Shown here: in pieces, positions 35,832 through 59,722 of the stretch | Layout: every line of letters starts with the position of its first letter | How positions within the stretch are numbered: the stretch's first letter is position 1 | Origin: Urechis unicinctus | Taxonomy: Eukaryota; Annelida; Polychaeta; Xenopneusta; Urechidae | Assembly: GCA_034190875.2 (NCBI GenBank) | Contig: CM067356.1 | Coordinates: 29,469,204 to 29,533,203 of the forward strand | Direction: 5' to 3' | Length of the DNA: 64,000 nucleotides | The notes under the pieces: generated by a model | What the model saw: the letters and a program-made list of their open reading frames with translations, nothing else | Told to the model about the DNA's origin: nothing | Database searches by the model: none | Program-made: the position numbers and the translations under genes

Positions 35832-38800
35832 TGTCATTGTCTATTTCACATTGTATTGATTGTTGCGCCAATTTTTAGCATAAAAATCCAAAATGGCTGC
35901 CATGGTTATCGGTAGCGTTCCGCCGTTTAAAACGAGCCAAATTAAATTTGATGAATGGATTGAGATACTTGAAGCTTGGTTTATCGCCAATGATATCGAG
36001 GAGCAGGCAAAGCAACGCGCTGTCTTGCTCACCAGTATGGGCACGAAAACGTATCACGTGCTTCGCTCGATTTTACAACCGGTTTAGCCGTCTAAGACAT
36101 CATATAAGGGGTGTGTGGAGAAGCTCCAGACACACTACAAGCCGAAAGATTCAGAAATTGTACTGCGGTACAGATTTTACTCGCGCTACCAGAAGACTGG
36201 TGAAAGCATCTCTAACTTCATAGACGAGTTGCGTCGTCTGAGCGATGGCTGTAAATTAGCAAATGTAGAGGACATGTTGCGTGACAAACTGGTTGTTGGC
36301 CTGCAAGAAGTAGCGGTTCAGAAGTGACTGCTAAGCGAAAAGGCGTTGACCTTCGAGAAAGCGTTTTCAATCGCGTCCGCAATGGAGATGGTCAACAAAA
36401 ACGTATAAGACTTTCAAAAAGGTGATGGCACATCTCACACAGCAGAAAACGTCAACCAGCTGGCCAAGAGCCAGCCAAGTGCACAAAGGAGTGCAGGTAA
36501 GCAGAAACCACAGGCTAAGTCGAGTGGTTACAGCAGCCAGGCAGCTGCAAGCAAGTGTTGGGAGGTGTGGAGGACAAGACCACCCACCCACCAGTGCTCT
36601 CCCGCCTACGAAAGCACGGAATGAAACTAAAACGTGAAAAATGCGAGTTCCTCAAGGACTCTATCACGTATCTGGGTCACCAGATCAGCGCAGAAGGTAT
36701 CCGCCCTATTCCGGACAAGCTCCAAGCTATTAGGGAAGCGCCTGAACCACAAAACAGGCAGCAGCTCCAAGCATACCTTGGACTTCTAGGATATTATCGC
36801 AAGTTCATAGCCAACTTGTCGAAGTACGTCGCGTCACTAAACGATCTGTCAAAGGTCGACATGCCTTTCAGCTGGGAGCCTATTCATAGCCAAACATTCC
36901 AAGAGTCTAAGACTCTAATAGCGAACAATTCGCTTCTCGTGCATTATAATGCAACGAAACCGCTGCTATTGCAGACCGATGCCAGCCCATACGGTCTGGG
37001 CGCAGTGATCAGCCATATCATGCCAGATGGTTCTGAGCGACCGATCGCGTTTGCGTCGCACTCTTTCGCACCAAGTGAGAAGAATTTTCCCCAGTACGAG
37101 AAAGAGGCCCTTTCCGTTTATGTTCGGGGTGAAGAAATTTTTCACCAGTATCTTTTGGGTCGTAAATTCACGATCGTAACGGATCACCTGCCTTTGGTGA
37201 CAAGTCTTTGGGACAAGCTGCTGAGTCCCATGGCCTCTTCACGGATGACCAGATGGCAAATGCTGCTAAGCAGTTACTCTTATGAGCTCGTGCATAAAGC
37301 CGGAAAACGGCAATGGATTATTGCGACTCCCGCTGCCGGACGAAGGTGGCGAAATACCAGCGCAAATAAACTTGGCAAGTGCCATTGATGACAGCCCAAT
37401 AACAGCAGAAGAACTTAACGCGAAGTTCACAAAGGACAGTCTGCTAGTGAAAGTTCGTCGATACATGCAGGAAGGGTGGCCCCCAAAAGCATGCGCCAGA
37501 CAGCAAACTCATCACTTCTATGCAAAGAAAGATGAATTGAGCGTGGAAGATGGCCTCATTTTATGGGGAACACGAGTCGTCATCCCTAATGACAGCACCT
37601 TACGAGGTAGACTCCTTGATGAGTTACATGCCACTCATCCGGGACTAGTAAAAATGAAAGGTTTGGCTCGGTCCTACCTTTGGTAGCCAAAGATCGACGC
37701 AGATCTCGAAACCACTGTGCACATGTGCTCTGATTGCCAAGAGAATCAGAGAAACCCAGCATCCATTGTGATCCATCCTTGGGAGTTTCCCGCCAACCCC
37801 TGGGAACGCATTCATCTTGATTACGCGATGTTTGAGGGTCGTGACATCCTCATAGCCGTGGATGCACACAGAAAATGGATTGAAGCAATCCCAATGAAGT
37901 CAACGACCGCTGCCGCGACCATTTGCACCATTTGATCATTCAGAGAGTTGATGTCGCGCCATGGAATTCCCTTGGCCATTGTTGCAGACAATGGACCTCA
38001 GTTCGTTCCGGAGGATTTTTTTTATTTTCTTGTGAAGAATGGGGTAAAGTTTGTACAAACACCGCCAAAGCACCCATCGTTCAGACCGTGAAAGCTGGTT
38101 TAAGAAAACTGCACTCAGCTAGCCTCAAAGAGCGCCTGCAGAAGTTACTGCTCTGCTACCGAGTAACACCCCAAGGAACAATTGGTGTGAGCCCCTCTGA
38201 GATGTTCATTAAACGTCGCATGCGCACGCGTTGGGATTTGCTGCGACCGAACCTGACTACCAAGGTCAGAGACAACCAGACGGCTATGGTCGCCTACAAA
38301 GGGCGTAAGGAGCGGTTGCTTAAAGAGGGTGAACTGGTGCTTTTCCACAGGGCCGACATGGCTAGCCGGTCAGGTGGCAGAAGTGGTGGGGTCCGTCGAT
38401 TGTGGAGGTGCTCCTCCAAGATAGACTGAGGGTGAGGCGTCACTTAGATCAAGTGCGAGCGTGTGTGGCTGCTGAGCAAGATTTGGTGCCTGCCGTACCA
38501 GAATCAGAGCCGATTAATGTCGAAATTCCATTGAGTTCAACTGAAGTCGCGCCGACCCCAAAAGATTTGCCCGCAGCAAATCCGACTGCCATGCAATCAA
38601 AATCTAAATCGCCGCCTAAATACATAACTGCTACTAATTCTGGCCAAGCCCAAGTTTCTCAAAGTTCTTGACCCAACACTGCGAGAGAATCAAAATTACC
38701 CGATTAAAGATTTTGTTGTTACCAAGTGAGCAATTCAAATATACTTGCTTCTCCCCATGCCTGGCTATGACTTATTTGCCACAGGTAGTGGTGATGCCTA

Positions 38801-38853
38801 TTTTTCTTGCTAAATTAATGTAGGCGTTCACAACATATCATTTTAGTGATACT

Positions 38854-38866
38854 AAAAGGGGAGGGA
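38854..38866 (+). other. Polypurine tract of the gypsy element
   Basis: AAAAGGGGAGGGA immediately precedes TGTTATG, the probable first bases of the 3' LTR. LTR elements prime plus-strand DNA at such a tract. Confidence 0.65.
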
Positions 38867-39030
38867 TGTTATGTTTTAATATGTGTGACGTCAATTGTTT
38901 TGCGACATATGAGTGTGCCAGTTGACGGCAATACTGTTTTGACGCAATTAAAACGAATGGTAGTTATAGCTAGTAACCACTTTTCAGTTGTGTTTTACGT
39001 ATCGCGGCTTCTGCAGGCCTAGTAGACATA
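38867..39030 (+). repeat. Probable 3' LTR of the gypsy element
   Basis: Begins TGTTATGTTTTAATATG after the purine tract. The right end is uncertain because no 5' LTR is available for comparison. Confidence 0.4.
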
Positions 39031-39169
39031 AAAGTATCAAGATGAACGAATTTCACCAATGTGAAAAAATGTATTAGTTTTTAGCAAAGTACCTTGCCCA
39101 TGGTTGATCTGTAATATACATGGCCTTAACCGCAGACTCAAGTCAATACCCCAGACAGACTGTGACATG

Positions 39170-39172
<3 letters not shown>

Positions 39173-39247
<75 letters not shown>
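39173..39247. repeat. (TA)n microsatellite
   Basis: About 75 bp of pure TA. Confidence 0.97.
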
Positions 39248-39253
<6 letters not shown>

Positions 39254-39505
39254 ATTCTGCATTTGGCCAATAGATGTCGGTATAGCATGGTGTAAGTGCT
39301 TCAAAGGGACCCAATATACGTGTATTGAACGAATGCAGATTTCGAGGAATCAGACATATATTATTTCAAATACGGAAATTTTTTTTGGGGAAAAAAATTA
39401 TTGGGTCCAGGACCCAATTATCAACAAATGTCCCAACAGTCAACCGCAGCCCCAATAGTTCGAGTATGAATATCGACCATGACCCAATACTTCGGCGAGT
39501 TTAAA

Positions 39506-39687
<182 letters not shown>

Positions 39688-40148
39688 TGAAATATATGCG
39701 ATGGTTACAAACAGCAAAACTTATTACCACCACACACAGGATTCTCTTTTAAAACCGCAACGATCCTATTTTCTCAATAATCTTCACAATGAGCGTTGCG
39801 CTAAACAAGTACCGCCTTTGAGGAAACAACTGGGATACATTAATTCAGGATAGGATATAAATAAAAACGTAGACGTCCTTTAATGAATAGTATCCTATAC
39901 GGTCGTGTCTACTTTTCCAATGTTCATTGGGAACTCAAGTAGCCCATTAGAACCATCCATGAACGAAAGCCGTTGTTATTTATCGCTGCCACTTCCACAA
40001 TAACAATAATAGGCCATATCTAGCTGTTCACGACGTCTTATAGCTCCGGTCGAACGGTAATATAAATATATACCGATGTTTCTTCTAAGATGCAATCACT
40101 ATTTACACAGTGAAACCTGAACTAACTCTTCCATTATGAAATCGTACA

Positions 40149-40202
40149 AGCCCTAGCCATATAAGACGTCTAAGTTATTAAATAGAACGCCCGCACAGGG
40201 CT
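40149..40202. mobile_element. Short hairpin element, AGCC/GGCT family
   Basis: Begins AGCCCTAGCC and ends CACAGGGCT with AAGACGTC inside. A partial relative with CCGGTCGAACGGTAATATA lies at 40043-40073, and another at 40890-40940. No clear duplication flanks it. Confidence 0.45.
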
Positions 40203-40209
40203 AACCAAG

Positions 40210-40672
40210 GTCATTCCCCCTGTGGGTCCGGCGGTAGAATAGGTCCACTGTATCCTTCTGCATGTCGTAAGAGGCGACTAATAGGGGGCAACCTGTTGGC
40301 CGTGGGTTGCGACTCGTGTCGGTGGACGATGGGATCCAAGTGGTTGAGTGCAGTGGTTTTTTTTAGGGCCATATCTGCAACATACCACTCTAGCCCGGAT
40401 TTCGTCTAGACGAGAGACTGGAATGGCCTGGTCCAGTCAATCGGCTTGTGGTTACTGGCCCTAGAACAATCGTTTCCATTTTTATCGTTTCCATCTCCAT
40501 TTTCATTTATCCTAGAAGGCGGCTGCTTAATCAGGTCAATCTTATCTATTAACCTTTCTTGGCACCATATAACACATACGTGTTGGTGTGCCGTTAAACC
40601 CTATTCTCTCTCTCTCTCTCACTCACTCACTCACTCACTCACTCACTCACTCACTCACTCACTCACTCACTC
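40210..40672 (+). mobile_element. SINE with a Nin-like core domain
   Basis: The element starts near CCCCCTGTGGGTCCGGCGG and carries GTCGTAAGAGGCGACTAA (40266-40283), a hallmark I associate with the deeply conserved Nin SINE domain. It ends with GTTGGTGTGCCGTTAAACCC and a (TC)n/(CTCA)n tail. ACCAAG occurs on both sides (40204-40209 and 40673-40678), a short candidate target-site duplication. Confidence 0.75.
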
Positions 40673-40945
40673 ACCAAGCTCATCCATTGTAGTTCATCCA
40701 TAACGGTTTTGCATAAATAGTGACGTTGCTCAATAATTCTTCGTCCCGGTCTATCAGTATCGTTTCTTATAGGACCAATACTCATGCAGTTTCACTCTAT
40801 TGTAGGATATTATGGGTAGATTCCTTCGATACGTTTCAGCATTTGGCACAGAAGGTCACTTTGCTCTGTTATATCAGGCAAAGTATGCAGCCCTGCAGGA
40901 CGTCTGAGTAGGTATATATGTAAATTACCGTCCGACCGTTTTGGT

Positions 40946-41212
40946 GCAAATTATCTATTCCTTGATTTGTACTGAGACAATATAAGCAGATAAACATAGA
41001 ATAAATATAGAGGTAACACAATAACCTGAAGTTTAATCAAACACTTTTACAATAGATTAATAATATATGAATTAACAGTGACAGCTTTTCTACAAGTGGG
41101 TAATTGCAGACAGTGTTGTGCCAAAATCACATTATGACAACAGACCAATTTAACACATAAATCACATGCAAATTTGAAATATTATTCCCAATAACAACAA
41201 GCAATTTCTTCT
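40946..41212. other. 3' flank of the CD225-type gene
   Basis: AT-rich DNA downstream of the minus-strand stop at 41213; probably 3' UTR. No clear polyadenylation signal was found. Confidence 0.35.
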
Positions 41213-41763
41213 CTAATTTGCAGGCGTGCTTTCAGTTATTCCCACCGGTGTTGTAGAGGTGTTAAATTGCTTTACCGTATTTGCAACTGTATTTGTATCC
41301 GTGTCATTTGAGTCACCATGTTGATCCAGCCCACGGCTAATCCAGCCGCCGAAAAAATTATTACTGATTTCGTCTTCGAAAACAAAATACGCTATGCAGA
41401 TGGCTATAACAGAGGCCATGCCTAATATGAAGGCACATGTGCTGCAGCAAAGCGCACAGCTTTTCTTGCCTTTCGCCAGTCGGTAATCACCGGCCTTGTA
41501 ATCGGAATACGCGTGGACAGAGCAGAGCAGCGCCCCGATACTGCACATAGGCCAGCACACCGAACAGCAGATGCAAACGAGCGACGACCAGCAAGTATTA
41601 CCCCAGCTCCAGTGCGCCTTAGTTGGGGAGGTGGATCTCGCAGCTCCTGATCGCGATAAGGTTCCAAGGTCGAAATCATCCTGGCTTCTCGAGGATTCGA
41701 TGTCATCAAAGAGCGAATGACGAGGGTTGCTTGTGAAATTCCGGACGATATTCTTGATATCCC
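41213..41763 (-). CDS. CD225/dispanin-like membrane protein, last exon
   Basis: Minus-strand exon of about 180 codons. It starts after an acceptor (…CAGCACTTAG, ending at 41764) in the frame DIKNIVRNFTSNPRHSLFDD and ends with TPAN and a TAG at 41213. A Ser/Asp-rich cytoplasmic segment precedes a Cys-rich hydrophobic stretch (CICCSVCWPMCSIGALLCSV), a short loop with YKAGDYRLAKGKK, and a second membrane segment (AFILGMASVIAICIAYFV). That order and the GDY..A motif fit the CD225 domain found in IFITM, PRRT and synDIG proteins. A Thr/Asn-rich tail follows. The upstream exon or exons on the minus strand were not identified. Function in this animal is unknown. Confidence 0.72.
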
Positions 41764-41849
41764 CTAAGTGCTGATATCAACAGTTAGTCATTTAATTAAT
41801 TTATATTGTAATAATGTTATGAGCAAACGAAAGACTGAAATGTACGCAC

Positions 41850-41985
41850 GCGTGTGTGTCCCTGTGTGTGCGTGTGCGCGTGGTTGTGTGTGTGGTTGTG
41901 TGTATGGTTGTGTGTGTGGTTGTGTGTGTGGTTGAGTGTGTCCGTGTTTGTTTGTTTGTTTGTGTGTCTGTGTGTCTGTATGTGT
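41850..41985. repeat. GT-rich imperfect microsatellite
   Basis: TGTGTGTGGTTG-type repeats, then (GTTT)n and (TGTC)n. Lies just upstream of the CD225 exon. Confidence 0.85.
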
Positions 41986-42677
41986 GATGTTGGTGCGTTC
42001 TCGAACGGAATAGTCAACTGTACCATGCTGTTAAGTGAACCGCCACTTCGGCTCCACGTAAAATCAAAGTGAACTGTTGGTTTTATACTTAGGAAATTTC
42101 ATATAGCTGCACTTACCCCTTCCATAACTTCTGTGTATAGACACAATGTTTCACATGCAGAAGAGTTCTATCTGTAACACGGCTTTAAGCTTGCACAAAT
42201 GATAGACCTGAGTTGTACTCTTGTGATGACTCACGGGGATCTTTTAAACAATCGAGAAGATTATATCAAGAGGTCGGTGATCCTAAATGTCCGCTTTCGT
42301 TTTCGCCAGCTCGTACTAGGATGAGAGTCATGAACTCCCGTCTTTAATATTTTTATTGCTTTAACAGTGGTTATTATGAGACACTCAGCTGGTTACATTA
42401 CTGAAACCGACGCAATCAAAAAAAATTTAGATCGATTCAGACAACTACCAAACACCAAACATACCCAAGTGACTGAGTTTTAGAATGTAATGATGTTCAC
42501 GGACAATTTTATCCGTTTGCGGCGGGGGATTTCATCCGTGGAACTTAGTTATAGTTCGATCAGTGTGTAAGCGGTAAAAAGTCCGAAACACAGCACCATG
42601 TTTGTTTTCAAGCTCAAGCCCACGTGCATCGCGCATGCTCAGAATGGTGTGACCCATCGACGACTGATGGTAAGCCC

Positions 42678-42704
42678 GGGGGGGGGGGGGGGGGGGGGGG
42701 GGGG
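42678..42704 (+). repeat. Poly-G run of 27
   Basis: Uninterrupted G from 42678 to 42704. Confidence 0.95.
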
Positions 42705-45439
42705 CACTTAAGTATATAGAGGTGGTATACATGTGCCGCGCGACGGGGTATGTTTTTTGCCATTCTCAACTTGTACAACAACTCGAGTTCCCGTGGCACA
42801 TCCCTATCCGAGTTAAGGCCAAGTGCCCCCGCCCCCGGATGCTTAGGTAATGCGGATGAGGCGGCAGGAAATCACGCGACGCAATATTTTCCAAAATGGC
42901 GGTCATCATATCGCGATTTTTCAGAAATGATATATCGATGGCATTTCTTGAAGAATAGCGTCGAGTGGGGGTAAGTTTTTTTGGTGCGTAGGGTCGTTTT
43001 GTTGTACAAGCTCTTGATATATGTTATTTTCTAGAGGCGTAGGGCAGCACTTTAACCCTAACGAAAATGATCGAAGCAGAACGGTATATATTCATATTAC
43101 TGTTTGACCGAAGCTATGTAAAACCATGCATTGATGAGATATGCATAGTTTACCCGAATGTATCAATTGAACATGATAATTGGCAGCTACAGTATCTGCT
43201 TTCCAATTGTTCAATTAAATACGATGGTGATAGTGGTGATGATGACGTTGAGAGTGGCGGTTACGTTGATTGAGAAGATCATTGTCAGGAGAAGTAAATA
43301 TCATGGAGCTATTGGGTTTCGTAACCTACATTACACTGAATATAAACTGCAATGGTTCAATTGGATACAGAGTATCTGCATACAACGGGCATTATGTAAC
43401 GTCGTTTAAAGTGAAACTCCAGCCAACTGACTTACCTCATTTACTGATTATTTCCGGGCTTGAAGACGGCGAGAACTATAGTTTTTTTCGAACGTTTTGC
43501 CCGTGGCTGATTTCAGAGGCGCCGACATTTTTGGCGGGGTGACGTCACAGGCACAATAAGCGCCAGCCAGCCGTCGCGTTGTTTAATGGCATTGGGGTTG
43601 TCTCTCGTTTCGCGAGCGGCAAGAATTTGGCTTGGAACAGACTTTTGTTTATGCATTATGTTGCGGTTTTAGGTGGACAACTTCTGTCTTACCATTAACA
43701 GCCAAAGAAGTAGACATATGGTCCGGTTAAACGAAAGAGGCGAATTAAAGAGTTCGAGATGACGAAAGCCCCTAGGAGGGGACAGATTTCGAAACGGATG
43801 AAACCTTGAAACATTAGTGAAGTGTTATTGTGCACAACATCAAATTATGCCAAGAATATGTGCAAGGCGATATACGCTCGACTTTCAATGCGTGTTCCCA
43901 CCCATGCTTTATCTTTTATAACAATTTGCCTCACATCAGCTGTCTCGTGTATTGAGTCTAGGAGCTGATCTTGTGGCAAGAAACGAAGCATCAAAGGAAG
44001 ATCTTTATGAATCTTTGACGAGCGAATGTGTATCTTTGATTTATGAGGGTTGTGCCTATTTTTCTTACTCGATATATAAGCTGTCCATCAAGTAGATATA
44101 AGACATAAAATGGACAGTAGAAAGATAACAATTAATTTTACCTTGTCTATACATGTCTGACCATCTGGTCTGTATTGAGAATTTTCGGAACCTACAAACC
44201 AATCCACCGAGTACTAGGAATCTTTACATGCCCCATAATTTGTTATAAGCTTATAAATTAAAATAGTCATCCTGGATTTGATCATCACTGACAGGCATGT
44301 AGGCATAATAATAATGACATGACAAATATTTTATTTTTAATATTGAGTAGACATTTGAATAGCATGGCATAACCAATCATAACAGAAATATGAGCATGAT
44401 ATTAATGTGCCTTGTTAGTGCACAACATGCCCATTAGTAACTAAATCTTGTCAAGGGCTAGAATACCATATATTGAATGTACACAAGATGATATTAATTT
44501 GATCAAACCAGTGATTTACTAATTTAGTCCTAATTTGTGCCAAAATCAGCTTTGGGTAGTGAATTCTATGGACCAAAAACGTGGAAACATTGACTGTTTT
44601 GTGCTCTTTCAGGAAAATCAAAGGCGGTTGGAACCAAGAATACTGAGGGATATCAGTCACCTCAGAAACCAGGCCAGACTGGGACAACACCACTGACAGA
44701 TCAAGCTATCAAAGAACAAGTTCATTCATCAGTTCAGTTTAAAATCCTGTGGTCTTGGAAGCATACTGCTTGCATGCGACGCAGGCACGTCATCATTGGT
44801 GTATGGTTTTTTTAATCAATCGTCAAGTGGAAAATACTAGCGTATCACTCATTGATGAAGACTTAAGCAATACAGAGTTCCATATTCCTAAGCAATAATC
44901 ATTGAAACCTCGACGACAATTCCCTTGGCTGTTAGCAAGCGCGGTGCAAACCAACGCTCATCTGGAGCATGGCTTTAGCCTCTGACGTCACCAAAACGAA
45001 GAGATCGCATTCGTATCCCAAAGTCTATTAATAAGTTACGGCTAAATAATTTTCATAAATTGGGCTAATTTCACTCACACATTGACTTATCAAGCTTCGA
45101 TAGTTTTTTATATGGCACAACAATGTTAATGACTGGAGTATCACTTTAATAACTTGGCTTAAATCATTTGAACCTCATTCGAGTTCGCGCACGAGGATAC
45201 AATCTATTCTGACGTACTAAAAATTAACAGATCAATATTCTTATTCGCGAACGTTCGCGTGAAACCTTGCCATAGCCACTACATCATCAATTCGTTGTCC
45301 CACCTTGCCTTGACTTGTCTTTTCGGTCGAAACGGTCACCAACACTGTACGAATCATAACGTCCTACATGATCGTTGAAGATAACAGAAGATTCTCAAAG
45401 CGAACACCGTCGAGTCATGAAAATGTTAGCATCGACACG
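42705..45439. other. Intergenic, no supported gene
   Basis: A possible acceptor-preceded open stretch at 44613-44700 (GKSKAVGTKNTEG) matches nothing I recognise. TGACGTCAC-like sites occur at ~43540 and ~44985. A partial hairpin relative (AACGGTATATATTCATATTA) is at 43080. Confidence 0.35.
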
Positions 45440-46150
45440 GAAGAAAAAAATTAAATGTTAGCAAAATGCACTATGTTATATTCGAACCTGGTCGAAATAT
45501 TGACTACACCCAAGCAAGTCTTTATATCAAAGTTCAATCGATAAATAATGAAGAGTCAACAACCTTTTTATGGATGAAAATAGACTCGAAGCTATTGTGG
45601 AGCCAGCATATTCAATATATCAAAATAAATGATATCCATCAATATTGGTTTCTTATGTAAAGCAAAAAAAAGTAATAAAAACAGCTACTCTTGTAACATT
45701 ATACTATTCGTTCATTTATCCCTATGTTTGATGTTGTGTTGAAGTGTGGGACACTGCTGCAAATAAATATATACTGAAGCTACAAAAACGATGTTGCAGA
45801 ATTATTACAGATTCTCCACCTCTTGCTAGATCTAGCACATTGTTTTAATCACTTCATATTCTGCGTATTAGACAAGTGTGTGAATATTGTGCTATCATCT
45901 TTATGTACAAAAATTATACAGAAAATATGCCACCTGCAGTCTCTTGTATCTTCAAACGTAAAGTAGTAGCAGATGGCATTGTAACTAGACAAGCTCATTA
46001 TTTGGTTGCACTACTCTGTAAATCTCAAATAGCTCACAATAGTATAAGCTGTAAAGGGGTAAAAATGGGGAACGATGTATGTTCTAAAAATCAATATATC
46101 ACGTTCATTTGCTCCTTTAAATCATTTCCACAGGCCACATATTATGAATA
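45440..46150 (+). mobile_element. 3' fragment of a Jockey/CR1-superfamily LINE
   Basis: The end of a reverse-transcriptase polyprotein is recognisable in shifting frames: FLWMKIDSKLLWSQHIQYI, then a SVGHCCK-like segment, QVCEYCAIIFMYKNYTENMPP, RQAHYL and AHNSISCKGVKMGND. Several shifts and stops are present, and everything upstream of the thumb region is missing. A dead 5'-truncated copy. Confidence 0.8.
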
Positions 46151-46887
46151 AGGACTGAAATTGATGTATTCTTTTTTTGATGGCATGTGCACATAAATTG
46201 ATTGACATCAATGTAAATATTGGCAATCGTAAACAATATCACAAAAGTGTATTATGATGTTTTACACAACCATGCAATGCATTGTTCTTTTGTTCATTGT
46301 TTTTGTTCTGGCACCACCAAGTAAATGTGGAAATGATACAGGGATACATACATAACCAGATGTCACATCCTCATTGTTTACAACAACTATTATTATTGGA
46401 ATATGTATGAATATGTTGTTTGTTGTAGAAAATAAAACCAATAAAACCAATATCTAAGGTTGTGGGATCAAATCTCATTCAATTTCACACCTGTTGAGGC
46501 TCGACAGGGACTGTTCAGCATGTGTTTTGAGCAATATCAGTCTTGGGCTATGTAAATTTCTACAAGGCTCGATATCGAAGGCTTTCACCTTGGCACCTGC
46601 ATGCTCCACATATTTGGTTTTAATTGTTAACACTCATGTTTGGAGGATGCATCAACGGCTTTCCATATCGCCATCTTGAAGATTATAGTGGGAGTAGGAA
46701 CAGTATATACTACCGGACCATCGGACCAAAAGGATGCCAAAAAAACAGGATGCTCAGGCACTGGAGGGAGGGAACGAGGAGATAGAGAGACACAACACAC
46801 AACACACACACACATGTATGAAGTAAAGGCAGATGGATGAGAGTGAGAGACTATTATATATATAGAGAGATAGAGAGAGACACACAG

Positions 46888-50162
<3,275 letters not shown>

Positions 50163-50164
50163 AT

Positions 50165-51071
50165 ATATAAACATATATAAACATATAATTATATATTCAT
50201 AGCCAAGTAAGAGTAATTATTAGTTGACACGTTACATTGTGTTTCATGAATATGATTCATTAGTGCCCAGGGAAAACTAATGAGCCTCCTTTTGATCCTC
50301 AGAATCGTCAAATGGTCCCTGAAATATGTTTGCTGTTGTAACGCAATATGGCGAAGTGTCGTTATCATGTCAGCTTCCAACAGGGTTTCGGAAGGAAGTC
50401 TCTCCAAATCGCAACCAATTTAAACCACTTCCGGAAAGTAACATACGACCTTCTCATTTTCGACGAATAGAGCATTTTGAGGTACAGTAAGAGCATATTT
50501 AAAAGTATCAACTGTGCGTTTTGAAATTCTGCAGTAATGCTATAAGAGGGATAATTCCTTATTCAAATTTGTTTGAAGTAGGACTTTAAGTAGGCTCCTT
50601 AAAACTGTATAAAAACGAAGTCAGCATTAAAAAAGATAACAGGAATCGATTAAAACATATTTTCAAGTAAAGAATTTATCGGTTTTTACGAAACGTAGGA
50701 CAATAACAGGTGAGAGTGATAAAAACTCAAACCAGCTTTGCGGAACACTTGAGAGTCTGAATGAATAAGCTTTGCTTCATAGCTGATTGGAAATTCAGGT
50801 AGCTCAAGAGGGCTCCTTGCCGATGCTGCCCTATGTGAAGGTAAGTAGGGATGTGACGTCATTATGGGTCTAAACCATGACGCAGATGAAGATACGCTGA
50901 AAACGCAATATTTCAGCTGTATCTACACGTAGAAATGTCGGCCCGTTTGTTTATCAATGTCGCCTTGACCCGAGTAGGTCATACGCCCCAGTTATCAAGT
51001 TATTAACGACGTCTGCCAGTTAAAGCGCAGTGTCATACGCGAATACCACGAACTGTGTATCAACGGTTGGC
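50165..51071. other. Upstream flank of SEC14L, no other gene recognised
   Basis: A minus-strand open stretch at 50189-50407 has coding-like composition but matches nothing I know. Otherwise featureless. Confidence 0.35.
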
Positions 51072-51079
51072 TATAAAAG
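51072..51079 (+). promoter_or_regulatory. TATA box candidate for SEC14L
   Basis: TATAAAAG in the context GGCTATAAAAGCCC, about 420 bp upstream of the start codon at 51496. Start of transcription would be near 51105, leaving a long 5' UTR. Confidence 0.4.
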
Positions 51080-51495
51080 CCCCCGAAGGCTATAGGCGCC
51101 TTTTTTGCATAAACACTGCGTAAACAAGCCAGCTACTATTAATATCGTAAAAGTAAAAACATACGGAACACACAGGGCTTCAGGTGAAAAATCTGAACCT
51201 ACGTTACCTCATTAGTGAGCCACACCTTACTAAACATGGTAATTATCTCAGTTATAGGTGACGGATAGCGTCCTTTAGGTGGCGCGTCGGTATCTCAGTC
51301 AAATAAGCTCGCCAGGGCGATCCAAGTGACATACACCTGTTGCCGTGCGCAGCGCTGGTTTTACGCTGCAGTGTGTCGTGTTGATGAGGCACGCGAGGCG
51401 AGAAAACAATACAACATATTCCATCTGCTGTATTACTGTCTATAAAGCTGTCAATCAGTGATGCTGTAATCGGTACGTCTACTAGGACTAATACC

Positions 51496-58853
<7,358 letters not shown>

Positions 58854-59716
58854 GGAGTCCCCATGCAATGCGGTTGGGGAGGGGACGGGAGAACACTGAA
58901 AGATGTGGGGTAGCTAGAATACTCACAATAGGGTTCCAATGGATCTGACTAACAGATTGATGGTATATGTTATGGTTCCTTTTATAATGGTCCCGCTGGC
59001 TGGAACAAATTCGGTCAAATTTGTGCTGATTGATATCCTTAAATCAAATTATTACTATTTTCACATCAAAAGTGTTTAAAAGGTTTTTTTTTCACGTCAT
59101 GACGGTATTTGGTGATGTAAATGATTGGTTCATCCAGCCTTATCAGAGATATACAAAGCGTATTTCGGTTTATCTGACATCACTCTTTACTGGTCGAAAG
59201 AACACCGGTTGCGCCAATCAGTGACGTCACGAAAACTATTATTGCACGTCCCTATGGTAGAATATTTGGTGAAAATTCAAAAGGGTATTTCTGTAAAACG
59301 ATTTTTGCGTTAAATAGTTCGTAGGGATTCATAGAGTAGTATTAGGAACCAGTTTTGAGAAACATTTCATGCAGATCTTCTTTTACATTGAAGTTATACG
59401 AGCAAGTCTGTCGAGTAAAATAACGAGTAGGATGAATTGATGTTGTCGATGTATCGTTAACTGAGCACGTACGCGGATCACTCATTAGTTTAACTATTGT
59501 TGTAGATGCTTTCATTGTGATTGTTGTCAATGTGAAGGTGCTTTGCATTCAGCGATATTGAGAAACAGTTTAAATGTAATGTTGCTGTTGATATAAATGT
59601 AATGTCAATAAGTATTTAACCGCTTGTACGTATTGATGGTACCATAATAGATTCTTAACAACGTGATTTTTACTTAGTGTGTGTGTGTGAGTGAATTCTT
59701 TATTATGATTCCATTC

Positions 59717-59722
59717 AATAAA
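59717..59722 (+). terminator. Possible SEC14L polyadenylation signal
   Basis: AATAAA about 860 bp after the SEC14L stop codon, in ATTCAATAAAGTACC. Nearer signals are not obvious. Confidence 0.3.

Larger units (their letters stand above)
35893..39030 (+). mobile_element. Ty3/gypsy (Mag/K02A2.6-like) element, internally deleted
   Basis: gag lies at 35893-36407 (FDEWIEILEAWF, YKPKDSEIVLRYRF, GESISNFIDELRRL), with stops near 36085 and 36325. The gag tail joins directly to the end of reverse transcriptase at ~36580 (LRKHGMKLKREKCEFL, YLGHQIS), so the zinc knuckle, protease and the polymerase active site are missing. RNase H follows (LLQTDASPYGLGAV, FTIVTDHLPL), then integrase (ATHPGLVKMKGLAR, CSDCQENQRNP, IVADNGPQFVPEDF). 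The integrase segment that should hold the catalytic Glu is deleted near 38085. A purine tract precedes a 3' LTR candidate at 38867. No 5' LTR is visible. Not functional. Confidence 0.88.

Noticed and set aside
44613..44810. Possible exon after an acceptor-like TTTCAG
   Set aside because: No recognisable protein match and no partner exon; kept only as a note.
50189..50407. Minus-strand 72-residue frame with coding-like composition
   Set aside because: No family resemblance, no splice context that I can support.
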